Positions 8,844 through 16,336 of a DNA stretch of 64,000 nt are shown one piece after another (the stretch's first letter is position 1; each line of letters begins with the position of its first letter). A program made the position numbers and the translations under genes. Source of the stretch: Streptomyces albireticuli (GTDB lineage Bacteria > Actinomycetota > Actinomycetes > Streptomycetales > Streptomycetaceae); NCBI RefSeq assembly GCF_002192455.1, contig NZ_CP021744.1, forward strand, positions 3,998,001 through 4,062,000. Direction: 5' to 3'. A model generated the notes under the pieces. It was not told where the DNA came from. It saw nothing but the letters and a program-made list of their open reading frames with translations, and ran no database searches.

Positions 8844-9824
8844 ATGGCTGCCGAGAAGCTCTCCGTCGTCAAGGCGATCAACGCCTCGCTGCGGACCGCC
8901 CTGGAGAACGACCCCAAGGTCCTGGTGATGGGGGAGGACGTCGGCAAGCTCGGCGGCGTCTTCCGCGTCACCGACGGCCTCCAGAAGGACTTCGGCGAGG
9001 ACCGGGTGATCGACACCCCGCTCGCCGAGTCCGGCATCGTCGGCACGGCGATCGGGCTGGCCCTGCGCGGCTACCGCCCGGTGGTGGAGATCCAGTTCGA
9101 CGGTTTCGTCTTCCCCGCGTACGACCAGATCGTCACCCAGCTCGCCAAGATGCACGCCCGCGCGCTGGGCAAGATCAAACTGCCGGTCGTCATCCGCATT
9201 CCCTACGGCGGCGCCATCGGTGCCGTCGAGCACCACAGCGAGTCGCCCGAGGCGCTGTTCGCGCACGTCGCGGGCCTGAAGGTGGTCTCCCCGTCGAACG
9301 CCTCGGACGCCTACTGGATGCTCCAGCAGGCCATCCAGAGCGACGACCCGGTGATCTACTTCGAGCCGAAGCGCCGCTACCACGACAAGTCCGAGCTCGA
9401 CCGCTCGGCGATCCCCGCGCCCCTGCACGCCGCCCGCACGGTGCGGCAGGGCACGGACCTCACCCTCGTCGCCTACGGGCCGATGGTGAAGACCTGTCTC
9501 GAGGCCGCGGCGGCGGCCGAGGAGGAGGGCAAGTCCCTGGAGGTCCTGGACCTCCGCTCGATGTCGCCCGTCGACTTCGACGCGATCCAGGCGTCCGTGG
9601 AGCGCACCGGCCGGCTGGTCGTCGTCCACGAGGCCCCGGTGTTCCTGGGCACGGGCGCGGAGATCGCCGCCCGGATCACCGAGCGCTGCTTCTACCACCT
9701 GGAGGCCCCGGTGCTGCGGGTCGGTGGCTATCACGCGCCCTACCCGCCGTCCCGGCTGGAGGACGAGTACCTTCCGGGCCTGGACCGGGTGCTCGACGCC
9801 GTCGACCGCGCGCTGGCGTACTAG
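8844..9824 (+). CDS. bkdB: Branched-chain 2-oxoacid dehydrogenase E1 component, beta subunit
   Basis: The 326-residue protein is a transketolase-like E1 beta subunit that completes the ThDP active site with the alpha chain. Family motifs are visible: VMGEDVGKLGGVFRVTDGL, DTPLAESGIVGTAIGLA, EIQFDGFVFPA, and the C-terminal transketolase domain with LEVLDLRSMSPVD. The start lies one base after the stop of the alpha gene, so translation is coupled. It ends 16 bases before the E2 gene. Length is normal for the family. Confidence 0.92.
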   Translation: MAAEKLSVVKAINASLRTALENDPKVLVMGEDVGKLGGVFRVTDGLQKDFGEDRVIDTPLAESGIVGTAIGLALRGYRPVVEIQFDGFVFPAYDQIVTQLAKMHARALGKIKLPVVIRIPYGGAIGAVEHHSESPEALFAHVAGLKVVSPSNASDAYWMLQQAIQSDDPVIYFEPKRRYHDKSELDRSAIPAPLHAARTVRQGTDLTLVAYGPMVKTCLEAAAAAEEEGKSLEVLDLRSMSPVDFDAIQASVERTGRLVVVHEAPVFLGTGAEIAARITERCFYHLEAPVLRVGGYHAPYPPSRLEDEYLPGLDRVLDAVDRALAY

Positions 9825-9840
9825 GGGTACGAGGAGAGTC

Positions 9841-11319
9841 GTGACAATGACTGCAAGCACCGCCAACGACCAGCGCTTCCGCGAGTTCAAGATGCCCGAT
9901 GTGGGCGAGGGACTCACCGAGGCCGAGATCCTCAAGTGGTACGTGGCCGTCGGGGACACCGTCGCCGACGGGCAGGTGGTCTGCGAGGTCGAGACCGCCA
10001 AGGCGGCCGTGGAGCTGCCGATCCCGTTCGACGGCGTGGTGCACGAGCTGCGCTTCGACGAGGGCACGACGGTGGACGTGGGCACGGCGATCATCTCCGT
10101 GGACACGGACCCGGGCGCGGGGCCGGCCGGTGCCGCCCCGCAGGCGGCTCCCGCCGCCGCGGCCGCTCCGGCCGCCGAGCCCGAGCCGGAGGCCGGCGGC
10201 CGCCAGGCCGTGCTGGTGGGCTACGGGGCCGCCCCGTCGTCGACCAAGCGCCGCGCGCGCAAGCCGCAGCCGGGGGCGGTCGCCTCGGTGGCGGCTGCCG
10301 TACAGGCCGAGCTCAACGGGCACACGGCGCCGGTCGCGCCGCCGGCCGCCGCGGAGCCGGCGCTGGGTGGTCTCGCCCTGGCCGGGGCCGCCGCGGCCCG
10401 GCCGCTGGCCAAGCCGCCGGTCCGTAAGCTCGCCAAGGACCTGGGCGTCGACCTCGCCACGGTCACCCCGACGGGCGCGGACGGTGTGGTGACCCGTGAG
10501 GACGTCCACGCGGCCGTCGCCGCGCTGACGGCTCCTTCCCAGGCGCCCCTCGCCTCCGGCGCCGTGGCGGAGGCGGCGCCGGGCGCGGAGGCCGCGCCCG
10601 GGGCGGGCGCGCTCGCCGCGCGGGAGACCCGGATCCCCGTCAAGGGCGTCCGCAAGGCCACCGCGCAGGCGATGGTGGCCAGCGCCTTCACCGCGCCGCA
10701 CGTCACGGAGTTCGTCACCGTCGACGTCACCCGCACGATGAAGCTCGTCCAGAAGCTCAAGACCGACCCGGACATGGCCGGGCTCCGGGTCAACCCGCTG
10801 CTGCTGGTCGCGAAGGCCCTGCTGGTCGCGATCAAGCGGAACCCGGACGTCAACGCCGCCTGGGACGAGGAGAACCAGGAGATCGTCCGCAAGGACTACG
10901 TGAACCTGGGCATCGCCGCGGCCACCCCGCGCGGCCTGATCGTGCCGAACATCAAGGAGGCCCAGGCCAAGACGCTCCCGGAGCTGTCGCAGGCGCTGGC
11001 CGACCTGGTCGCGACGGCCCGCGAGGGGAAGACCTCGCCCGCCGACATGTCGGGCGGCACGGTGACCATCACCAACGTCGGTGTCTTCGGCATCGACACC
11101 GGCACGCCCATCCTCAACCCCGGCGAGTCCGCGATCCTGGCCTTCGGCGCGGTCAAGCTCCAGCCGTGGGTCCACAAGGGCAAGGTCAAGCCGCGGCAGG
11201 TGACCACGCTGGCGCTGTCGTTCGACCACCGCCTGGTCGACGGCGAGCTGGGCTCCAGGGTGCTGGCCGATGTGGCGGCGGTGCTGGAGAACCCGCAGCG
11301 GCTGATCACCTGGGGCTGA
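9841..11319 (+). CDS. bkdC: Dihydrolipoamide acyltransferase (E2) of branched-chain 2-oxoacid dehydrogenase
   Basis: The 492-residue protein has one lipoyl domain (about 15-90) with lipoylated Lys54 in VETAKAAVE, an Ala/Pro-rich linker, an E1/E3-binding peripheral domain (KLAKDLGVDLATVTPTGADG) and a C-terminal acyltransferase domain. The catalytic motif SFDHRLVDGELG lies near residue 463. It transfers the acyl group from the E1-bound intermediate to CoA. GTG at 9841 is preceded by AGGAGAG; an ATG lies two codons later. It is the last gene of the operon, followed by two strong inverted repeats. Confidence 0.9.
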   Translation: MTMTASTANDQRFREFKMPDVGEGLTEAEILKWYVAVGDTVADGQVVCEVETAKAAVELPIPFDGVVHELRFDEGTTVDVGTAIISVDTDPGAGPAGAAPQAAPAAAAAPAAEPEPEAGGRQAVLVGYGAAPSSTKRRARKPQPGAVASVAAAVQAELNGHTAPVAPPAAAEPALGGLALAGAAAARPLAKPPVRKLAKDLGVDLATVTPTGADGVVTREDVHAAVAALTAPSQAPLASGAVAEAAPGAEAAPGAGALAARETRIPVKGVRKATAQAMVASAFTAPHVTEFVTVDVTRTMKLVQKLKTDPDMAGLRVNPLLLVAKALLVAIKRNPDVNAAWDEENQEIVRKDYVNLGIAAATPRGLIVPNIKEAQAKTLPELSQALADLVATAREGKTSPADMSGGTVTITNVGVFGIDTGTPILNPGESAILAFGAVKLQPWVHKGKVKPRQVTTLALSFDHRLVDGELGSRVLADVAAVLENPQRLITWG

Positions 11320-11329
11320 CGCGGCGGAC

Positions 11330-11363
11330 GCATTTACTGACCGGCCGACCGGTCAGTAAATGC
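11330..11363. promoter_or_regulatory. Perfect 15-bp-arm palindrome, possible TetR-type operator or hairpin
   Basis: The arms lie at 11330-11344 and 11349-11363 (GCATTTACTGACCGG with CCGGTCAGTAAATGC) around a CCGA loop. TTTACTGACCGG is A/T-rich at the outside and G/C-rich inside, as in many TetR-family operators. It lies ten bases after the E2 stop, so it may also act in termination or mRNA stability. No promoter for the next gene is close to it. Confidence 0.5.
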
Positions 11364-11400
11364 TCTCCGGGCCGTCGGGAAAGTTGAAATAGAAAAGACA

Positions 11401-11464
11401 AAGGGCCCGGACGCGTCCCTCCTCACCCCCCTCCAGTGAGGAGAGAAACAGCGTCCGGGCCCTT
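11401..11464. terminator. Strong hairpin terminator after the bkd operon
   Basis: Perfect 14-bp arms at 11401-11414 and 11451-11464 (AAGGGCCCGGACGC with GCGTCCGGGCCCTT) enclose a 36-base loop that contains a smaller stem (CTCCTCAC with GTGAGGAG). A-rich and T-rich flanks allow it to work in both directions. It insulates the regulator gene at 11559. Confidence 0.75.
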
Positions 11465-11558
11465 CGTCCTGAAACGGAGCGGCCTCGGGATTCCGCCCCT
11501 GGCAGGAGGTGGAATGGCCCGTGCTGCGCAATTTACTTAAGATTGACCAACACTTGCA

Positions 11559-12404
11559 GTGTCGGAATGGGAGGTCGCGTTGGACGGCGACGGCCGCGTG
11601 GACGGCGAATCCATAAGCCGCCTCCTGCGGGCCTGGCGCGCCCGCGTCGACGCCCGTACCGTCCCGGAGCTGCGCGGCACCGTTCCCCGCCCGGGCAGGC
11701 GCCTTTCGCAGGCCCAGGTGGCACGGCTGACCGGGGTGAGCGAGGGCTGGTACCGCACCCTGGAGGCGGGCCGCCGCCAGGACTTCTCCGAAAGCTTTCT
11801 GCTCCGCGTCGCCCGGGCGCTCCGGCTGAGCGACGCGGAAACCCTCACCCTCTTCCTCGCGGTCTGCGGCCGCCGCCCGCCCGGTGAACTCTCCCGGGAG
11901 CACAAGGACTTGCCGCACGGCGTAAAGGCCCTGCTGGAACAGCAGGTCTCCTATCCCGCTTATCTCTCCGACGTGGCGTGGAATGTCGTCGCCGCCAATT
12001 CCCTCATGGGCGAATGGTTTCCCTGGGTCCGCCGCCCGGGCGCCAATCTCATGCGCTGGGCCCTCCTCGACCCCGAGGCCCGCGAGCAGATGCTCGACTG
12101 GGAGGACAACTGCGCCCGCGCCTACCTCGCCATGCTCCGAGTGGCCGCCAACAGCGACCCCGGCGACACCGAACTGCGCACCCTCGTCCGCGACATCCTC
12201 GACGCCGACGCCGACTGCCGCCGCATCTGGGCCGAGGAACACGACGTCGTCGAACACCGCGACGGCCACGTCTTCCGTCTCCGCCTGCCGTACCACGGCA
12301 ACGCGGAGACGCGCGTGACGACGCACGTCCTGCTGCCGATACAGCGTCCTGACCTGAGGTTCGTCTTCATCACGCCCCTGGAGGGGTGGTCCGGCCGGTC
12401 GTAG
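11559..12404 (+). CDS. XRE-family regulator with MmyB-like ligand-binding domain
   Basis: The 281-residue protein has an N-terminal Cro/CI helix-turn-helix (LSQAQVARLTGVSEGWYRTL, about residues 50-100). The C-terminal MmyB-type domain has the features PAYLSDVAWNVVAANSL and NLMRWALLDPEAREQMLDW. MmyB-like domains are PAS-like pockets found in Streptomyces antibiotic-cluster regulators and in many orphan regulators; the ligand is unknown. GTG at 11559 has no visible ribosome site. A TAAGAT box at 11538-11543 would give a very short leader. The flanking genes give no clue to the target. Confidence 0.82.
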   Translation: MSEWEVALDGDGRVDGESISRLLRAWRARVDARTVPELRGTVPRPGRRLSQAQVARLTGVSEGWYRTLEAGRRQDFSESFLLRVARALRLSDAETLTLFLAVCGRRPPGELSREHKDLPHGVKALLEQQVSYPAYLSDVAWNVVAANSLMGEWFPWVRRPGANLMRWALLDPEAREQMLDWEDNCARAYLAMLRVAANSDPGDTELRTLVRDILDADADCRRIWAEEHDVVEHRDGHVFRLRLPYHGNAETRVTTHVLLPIQRPDLRFVFITPLEGWSGRS

Positions 12405-12457
12405 CCGGCGCTGACCGCCCCCCGCGGTCCCGGATGATGGACGCCCCCTCCTCACGC

Positions 12458-12470
12458 ATACGTGTTGTAT
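12458..12470. promoter_or_regulatory. Inverted repeat at the GntR promoter
   Basis: ATAC-N5-GTAT lies immediately upstream of a TAAGCT -10-like box (12472-12477), which is six bases before the ATG at 12484. GntR/FadR-type regulators commonly bind TNGTNNNACNA-like palindromes and repress themselves, so this is a candidate autoregulatory operator. The start-proximal box suggests a leaderless transcript. Confidence 0.4.
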
Positions 12471-12483
12471 CTAAGCTGTGCGC

Positions 12484-13158
12484 ATGTCATCCGCTCCCCC
12501 CGCCGCGCCCGGTCTCCAGACCAAACAGCCCCCCGCCGCCGAACGCGTCTACACGCACGTCAAGGAAGCCGTACTCCACCGTCATTACGAGGGCGGCACG
12601 CTGCTCACCGAGGGGGACCTGGCCGAGGCGGTCGGGGTGTCCCGGACGCCGGTGCGGGAGGCGTTGCTGAAGCTGGAGGCGGAGGGGCTGCTCAAGCTCT
12701 ATCCGAAGAAGGGCGCGCTCGTCCTCGCGGTGTCCGCGCAGGAGGTCGCCGACGTGGTCGAGACCCGGCTGCTGGTGGAGAAGTACGCCGCCACCAAGGC
12801 CGTCCCCGCCTCCGAGCAGCTCCTCGCGCGGCTGGAGGAGCTGCTCGACGACATGCGCCGGCAGGCCGACGCCGGCGACCTCGCCGCCGTGTCCGTGAGC
12901 GACCGGGCCTTCCACGCCGAGATCGTCCGCAGCATCGGCAACCAGATCCTCTCCCGCCTCTACGACCAGCTCCGCGACCGGCAGCTGCGGATGGGCGTGG
13001 CCGTCATGCACGCGCACCCCGACCGGATCGCCAAGAACCACGTCGAGCACGCCGAGATCCTGGAGGCTCTGCGCTCCGGGGACGCCGACGCGGCCGTCGA
13101 GATCATCGACCAGCACGTCAGCTGGGTGCGCAACCTCGCGCAGGGCGACGTCCGATGA
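12484..13158 (+). CDS. GntR-family (FadR/FCD) transcriptional regulator
   Basis: The 224-residue protein has a winged helix (residues about 20-85, with LTEGDLAEAVGVSRTPVREA). An all-helical FCD effector domain follows, with its metal-binding pattern: DRAFHAEIVRSIGN, then a His in VMHAHP and in NHVEHAEILEAL. FCD domains bind small organic acids. The gene overlaps the MFS permease by four bases (ATGA), so it probably regulates uptake of the permease substrate, presumably a carboxylate. The ATG at 12484 is favoured by the promoter-like box; GTG at 12478 is the alternative. Confidence 0.88.
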   Translation: MSSAPPAAPGLQTKQPPAAERVYTHVKEAVLHRHYEGGTLLTEGDLAEAVGVSRTPVREALLKLEAEGLLKLYPKKGALVLAVSAQEVADVVETRLLVEKYAATKAVPASEQLLARLEELLDDMRRQADAGDLAAVSVSDRAFHAEIVRSIGNQILSRLYDQLRDRQLRMGVAVMHAHPDRIAKNHVEHAEILEALRSGDADAAVEIIDQHVSWVRNLAQGDVR

Positions 13159-14459
13159 GCGCCCACGGAACGCCCGCCCTCCCCGGCGACCCGCCCGGCG
13201 GCCGGCGGGCCATGGCCGTCTGGGGCGTCGGCGTCGCCGTCTACTTCGTCGCCATCATCTTCCGCACCAGCCTCGGCGTCGCCGGCATCGACGCCGCCGA
13301 GCGCTTCCACATCAACGCCTCCGCGCTCTCCACCTTCTCCATACTCCAGCTGCTCGTCTACGCGGGCATGCAGATACCCGTCGGCCTGATGATCGACCGG
13401 CTGGGCACCAGGAAGGTGCTCGCCCTCGGCGCCGTCCTCTTCACCGCCGGACAGCTCGCCTTCGGCCTCTCGCACTCCTACGGCACCGCCCTCGCCAGCC
13501 GCGCCCTCCTCGGCTGCGGCGACGCGATGACCTTCATCAGCGTCCTGCGGCTCGGCTCCCGCTGGTTCCCCGCCCGCCGCGGCCCGATGATCGCCCAGGT
13601 CGCCGCCCTCTTCGGGATGGCCGGCAACCTCGTCTCCACCGTCTTCCTCGCCCGGCTCCTGCACGGCGCGGGCTGGACCCAGACCTTCGTCGGCAGCGCC
13701 GGCGCCGGCGTCGTCGTCCTCGTCCTGATGCTCGCCCTCCTCAAGGACCACCCCGAGGGCTACGCGCCCGCCCCCGTCACCCACTCCGGCCGCGGCTTCG
13801 TCCGCCGCCAGATCGCCCGCGCCTGGCGGGAGCCCGGCACCCGGCTCGGCATGTGGGTGCACTTCACCACCCAGTTCCCCATGCAGGTCTTCCTGCTCCT
13901 GTGGGGCATGCCCTTCCTCGTCGAGGCACAGGGCCTCTCCCGGGACACCGCCGGCCTGCTGCTCACCGTCGCCGTGCTCGCCAACATGGCCATCGGCCTC
14001 GTCTACGGGCAGATCATCGGCCGCCACCACGCCGCCCGGCTGCCCCTCGCCCTCGGCACCGCCGCCGCCACCGCGCTGATGTGGGCCGTCGCCGTCTTCT
14101 GGCCCGGCGCGCACGCGCCGATGTGGGTGCTCGTCCTGCTCTGCGTCGTCCTCGGCACCTGCGGACCGGCCTCGATGATCGGCTTCGACTTCGCCCGCCC
14201 CGCGAACCCGCCCGAGCGCCAGGGCACCGCCTCCGGCATCGTCAACATGGGCGGCTTCGTCGCCGGCATCGTCACGCTGTTCGCCATCGGCCTGCTGCTC
14301 GACGCCACCGGTGACGACTACCGGATCGCCTTCGCCTCGGTGTTCGTCATGGAGGCCCTGGGCCTCTCGCAGATCCTCCGGCTGCGCACCCGCGCGCAAC
14401 GCCGCGAGGAGGAGCGGATCGTCGCTTCGAGAGTGGAGACCGTGCACGTGCCGGTGTGA
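13155..14459 (+). CDS. MFS permease, probably organic-acid or anion importer
   Basis: The 434-residue protein has about 12 hydrophobic segments and the MFS loop 2-3 signature (GLMIDRLGTRKVLALGAVLF). The N-terminal half shows AIIFRTSLGVAG and a charged loop (RWFPARRGPMIAQ) as in the anion:cation symporter group. The central cytoplasmic loop is about residues 190-235. It begins inside the last codons of the GntR gene (ATGA), which means translational coupling and a shared transcript. The substrate is inferred only from the FCD-type regulator and remains open. Confidence 0.82.
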   Translation: MSAHGTPALPGDPPGGRRAMAVWGVGVAVYFVAIIFRTSLGVAGIDAAERFHINASALSTFSILQLLVYAGMQIPVGLMIDRLGTRKVLALGAVLFTAGQLAFGLSHSYGTALASRALLGCGDAMTFISVLRLGSRWFPARRGPMIAQVAALFGMAGNLVSTVFLARLLHGAGWTQTFVGSAGAGVVVLVLMLALLKDHPEGYAPAPVTHSGRGFVRRQIARAWREPGTRLGMWVHFTTQFPMQVFLLLWGMPFLVEAQGLSRDTAGLLLTVAVLANMAIGLVYGQIIGRHHAARLPLALGTAAATALMWAVAVFWPGAHAPMWVLVLLCVVLGTCGPASMIGFDFARPANPPERQGTASGIVNMGGFVAGIVTLFAIGLLLDATGDDYRIAFASVFVMEALGLSQILRLRTRAQRREEERIVASRVETVHVPV

Positions 14460-14517
14460 GGGGACGGGGGATGAGGGGACGGGCGTGATCGTGGTGGTGG
14501 CCCGCCGCCTCACCGCC

Positions 14518-15348
14518 TCACGACGTCACCGCGAACTCGCGGAGGATCGCCTCCGCGAGCCCCGGCTCCCCCTCCCGCTTGATCCGGTCCCCCGCCCGCT
14601 CCGCCCGTACCCGCCCGCACGCCAGCCGCGCGTACATCTCCCAGTCCAGCGCCAGCGTCACCGTCGGCCCCAGCGACACATGGCTGTCGATCCTCGCCTG
14701 GCCCCGCTCGCCGACCCGCACCGTCCGCAGGAACTCCAGCGGGCCGTGCACGTCGAAGACCACCGCCGAACCGGGCGGCGCCCCGGCGTCCCGCGCCACG
14801 ACCTTCGGCAGCGCCTCCAGCAGGAAGTCACGGCTGATCACCGCGGCCGGCGAGTCCAGGTTCCCCGGCAGACCCAGCGCGCGCCGCAGGTCCTGCTCGT
14901 GCGTCCATACGTCGAACACCCGGTACCGCAACGTCCGTTCCAGCGTGGTCTCCGTGCTGGTGCCCAGCGGCCAGCGGATCAGCGTCTGCGGGCTGCGCGT
15001 CTCGTTCCGCAGCTGCCGGCCCCGCCTGATGATCATCAGGTCCAGCTCCGACGACATCTCCAGCGCCGTGTGGCAGCGCCGCACGTCGACCTGGACCTCC
15101 ATGTAGCGGGTGAACTCGTCGGTCACGTGGTAGAGATCGCGTGGCAGCGAGTGGATCGGCCGTGGCTCGCCCAGCATCTCGCTCTCCACGCCGATGACAT
15201 GCGAGACCACATCGCGCACCGACCAGCCGGGGCACTCCGTGGCCCGGTTCCAGTCGCTCTCGGCGAGTGGTCTCACCAACTCGAGGATCGCTTCGGCGGA
15301 GTGGGTCCAGGCATCGACGGCGGGTTGCAGACTGGGGTGGACGGTCAC
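14518..15348 (-). CDS. Maleylpyruvate isomerase-family mycothiol-dependent protein
   Basis: The 276-residue protein belongs to the actinobacterial DinB-like MDMPI family. The N-terminal helical bundle shows the metal-site pattern ATECPGWSVRDVVSHVIG with His, then DVWTHEQDLRRALGLPGN with a second metal His and a conserved His-Glu. The C-terminus is an SCP2-like domain. Members use mycothiol as cofactor for isomerase or transferase reactions; the substrate here is unknown. GTG at 15348 follows GAGGGATCCC, so the longer frame to 15399 is not needed. It is convergent with the MFS permease with only 58 bases between the stops and no obvious hairpin. Confidence 0.82.
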   Translation of the reverse strand: MTVHPSLQPAVDAWTHSAEAILELVRPLAESDWNRATECPGWSVRDVVSHVIGVESEMLGEPRPIHSLPRDLYHVTDEFTRYMEVQVDVRRCHTALEMSSELDLMIIRRGRQLRNETRSPQTLIRWPLGTSTETTLERTLRYRVFDVWTHEQDLRRALGLPGNLDSPAAVISRDFLLEALPKVVARDAGAPPGSAVVFDVHGPLEFLRTVRVGERGQARIDSHVSLGPTVTLALDWEMYARLACGRVRAERAGDRIKREGEPGLAEAILREFAVTS

Positions 15349-15499
15349 GGGATCCCTCGGGCGTTGCGTGCGTGCGCGGATGGGCTGCTCGTATGTCACT
15401 TGTCGCTGCGGGGCATGAGCTGTCTGGGTGCTCAGCAGTTAAGTTACGCTGCGCGAGGGCAGCCATGCAGTCGTTTCGGACGCTGAAAGTGGTGGTACT

Positions 15500-16282
15500 G
15501 TGCGCGTTTCCTTGATCCAGCTGGCGGTCGACCCGGCCGAGCCGGCCGACGCCCGCCGCGCCCGCGCCGCCCACCTCGTCCGCGAACAGCACGCCGGCGA
15601 CCTCGTCGTGCTGCCCGAGCTGTGGCACATCGGCGCCTTCGCCTACGAGTCCTTCACCCGCGACGCCGAGACCGTCGCCGGCCCCACGGCCCGTGCCATG
15701 GCCGAGGCCGCGTGCGACGCCGGCGTCTGGCTGCACGCGGGCTCGATCGCCGAGCGCCCCGAGCCCGGCGGCCCGGTCTTCAACACCTCGCTCATCTTCT
15801 CCCCGGCCGGCGAACTCGTCCGCACCTACCGCAAGATCCACCGCTTCGGCTTCGACCAGGGCGAGGCCGTCCTGATGTCCGCCGGCACCGAGGTCGTCAC
15901 CGTCCCGCTGCCGGAGACCACGCTCGGCCTGGCCACCTGCTACGACCTCCGCTTCCCCGAGCTCTTCCGCGCCCTCGTCGACGCCGGGGCCCAGACCCTC
16001 GTCGTCCCCGCCGGCTGGCCCGAGCGCCGCCGTGAGCACTGGACGCTGCTCGCCAGGGCCCGCGCCGTCGAGAACCAGTCCTACGTCCTCGCGTGCGGCA
16101 CCGCCGGCACCCACGCGGGCGTGCCGCAGGCCGGGCACAGCCTCGTCGTCGACCCCTGGGGCGCGGTCCTCGCCGAGGCGGGCCACGGCGAGGAGGTCCT
16201 CACCGTGGACCTCGACATGGCGAAGGTGGCGAAGACCCGTGAGGAGTTCCCGGCCCTCAAGGACCGAGTGCTGGGCCGATAG
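15500..16282 (+). CDS. Nitrilase-superfamily carbon-nitrogen hydrolase
   Basis: The 260-residue protein has the Glu-Lys-Cys triad of the nitrilase fold: Glu40 in VVLPELW, Lys112 in YRKIHRF and Cys147 in ATCYDLRFPE. The pattern fits the Nit2/omega-amidase or amide hydrolase branch. Such enzymes cleave omega-amides such as alpha-ketoglutaramate, or repair deaminated metabolites; the substrate is not certain. The GTG at 15500 follows a weak GGTGG. It diverges from the MDMPI-like gene across 151 bp and precedes the thioredoxin/NHL gene by 54 bases. Confidence 0.87.
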   Translation: MRVSLIQLAVDPAEPADARRARAAHLVREQHAGDLVVLPELWHIGAFAYESFTRDAETVAGPTARAMAEAACDAGVWLHAGSIAERPEPGGPVFNTSLIFSPAGELVRTYRKIHRFGFDQGEAVLMSAGTEVVTVPLPETTLGLATCYDLRFPELFRALVDAGAQTLVVPAGWPERRREHWTLLARARAVENQSYVLACGTAGTHAGVPQAGHSLVVDPWGAVLAEAGHGEEVLTVDLDMAKVAKTREEFPALKDRVLGR

Positions 16283-16336
16283 ATCCACGTGGTGGACAGG
16301 GGAATGCCCGGGCCGGACCCGGTGTTCCAATGGACC

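Noticed and set aside
12462..13154. N-terminal extension of the MFS permease
   Set aside because: It is the GntR gene read in another frame. The permease begins at ATG 13155 overlapping the GntR stop.
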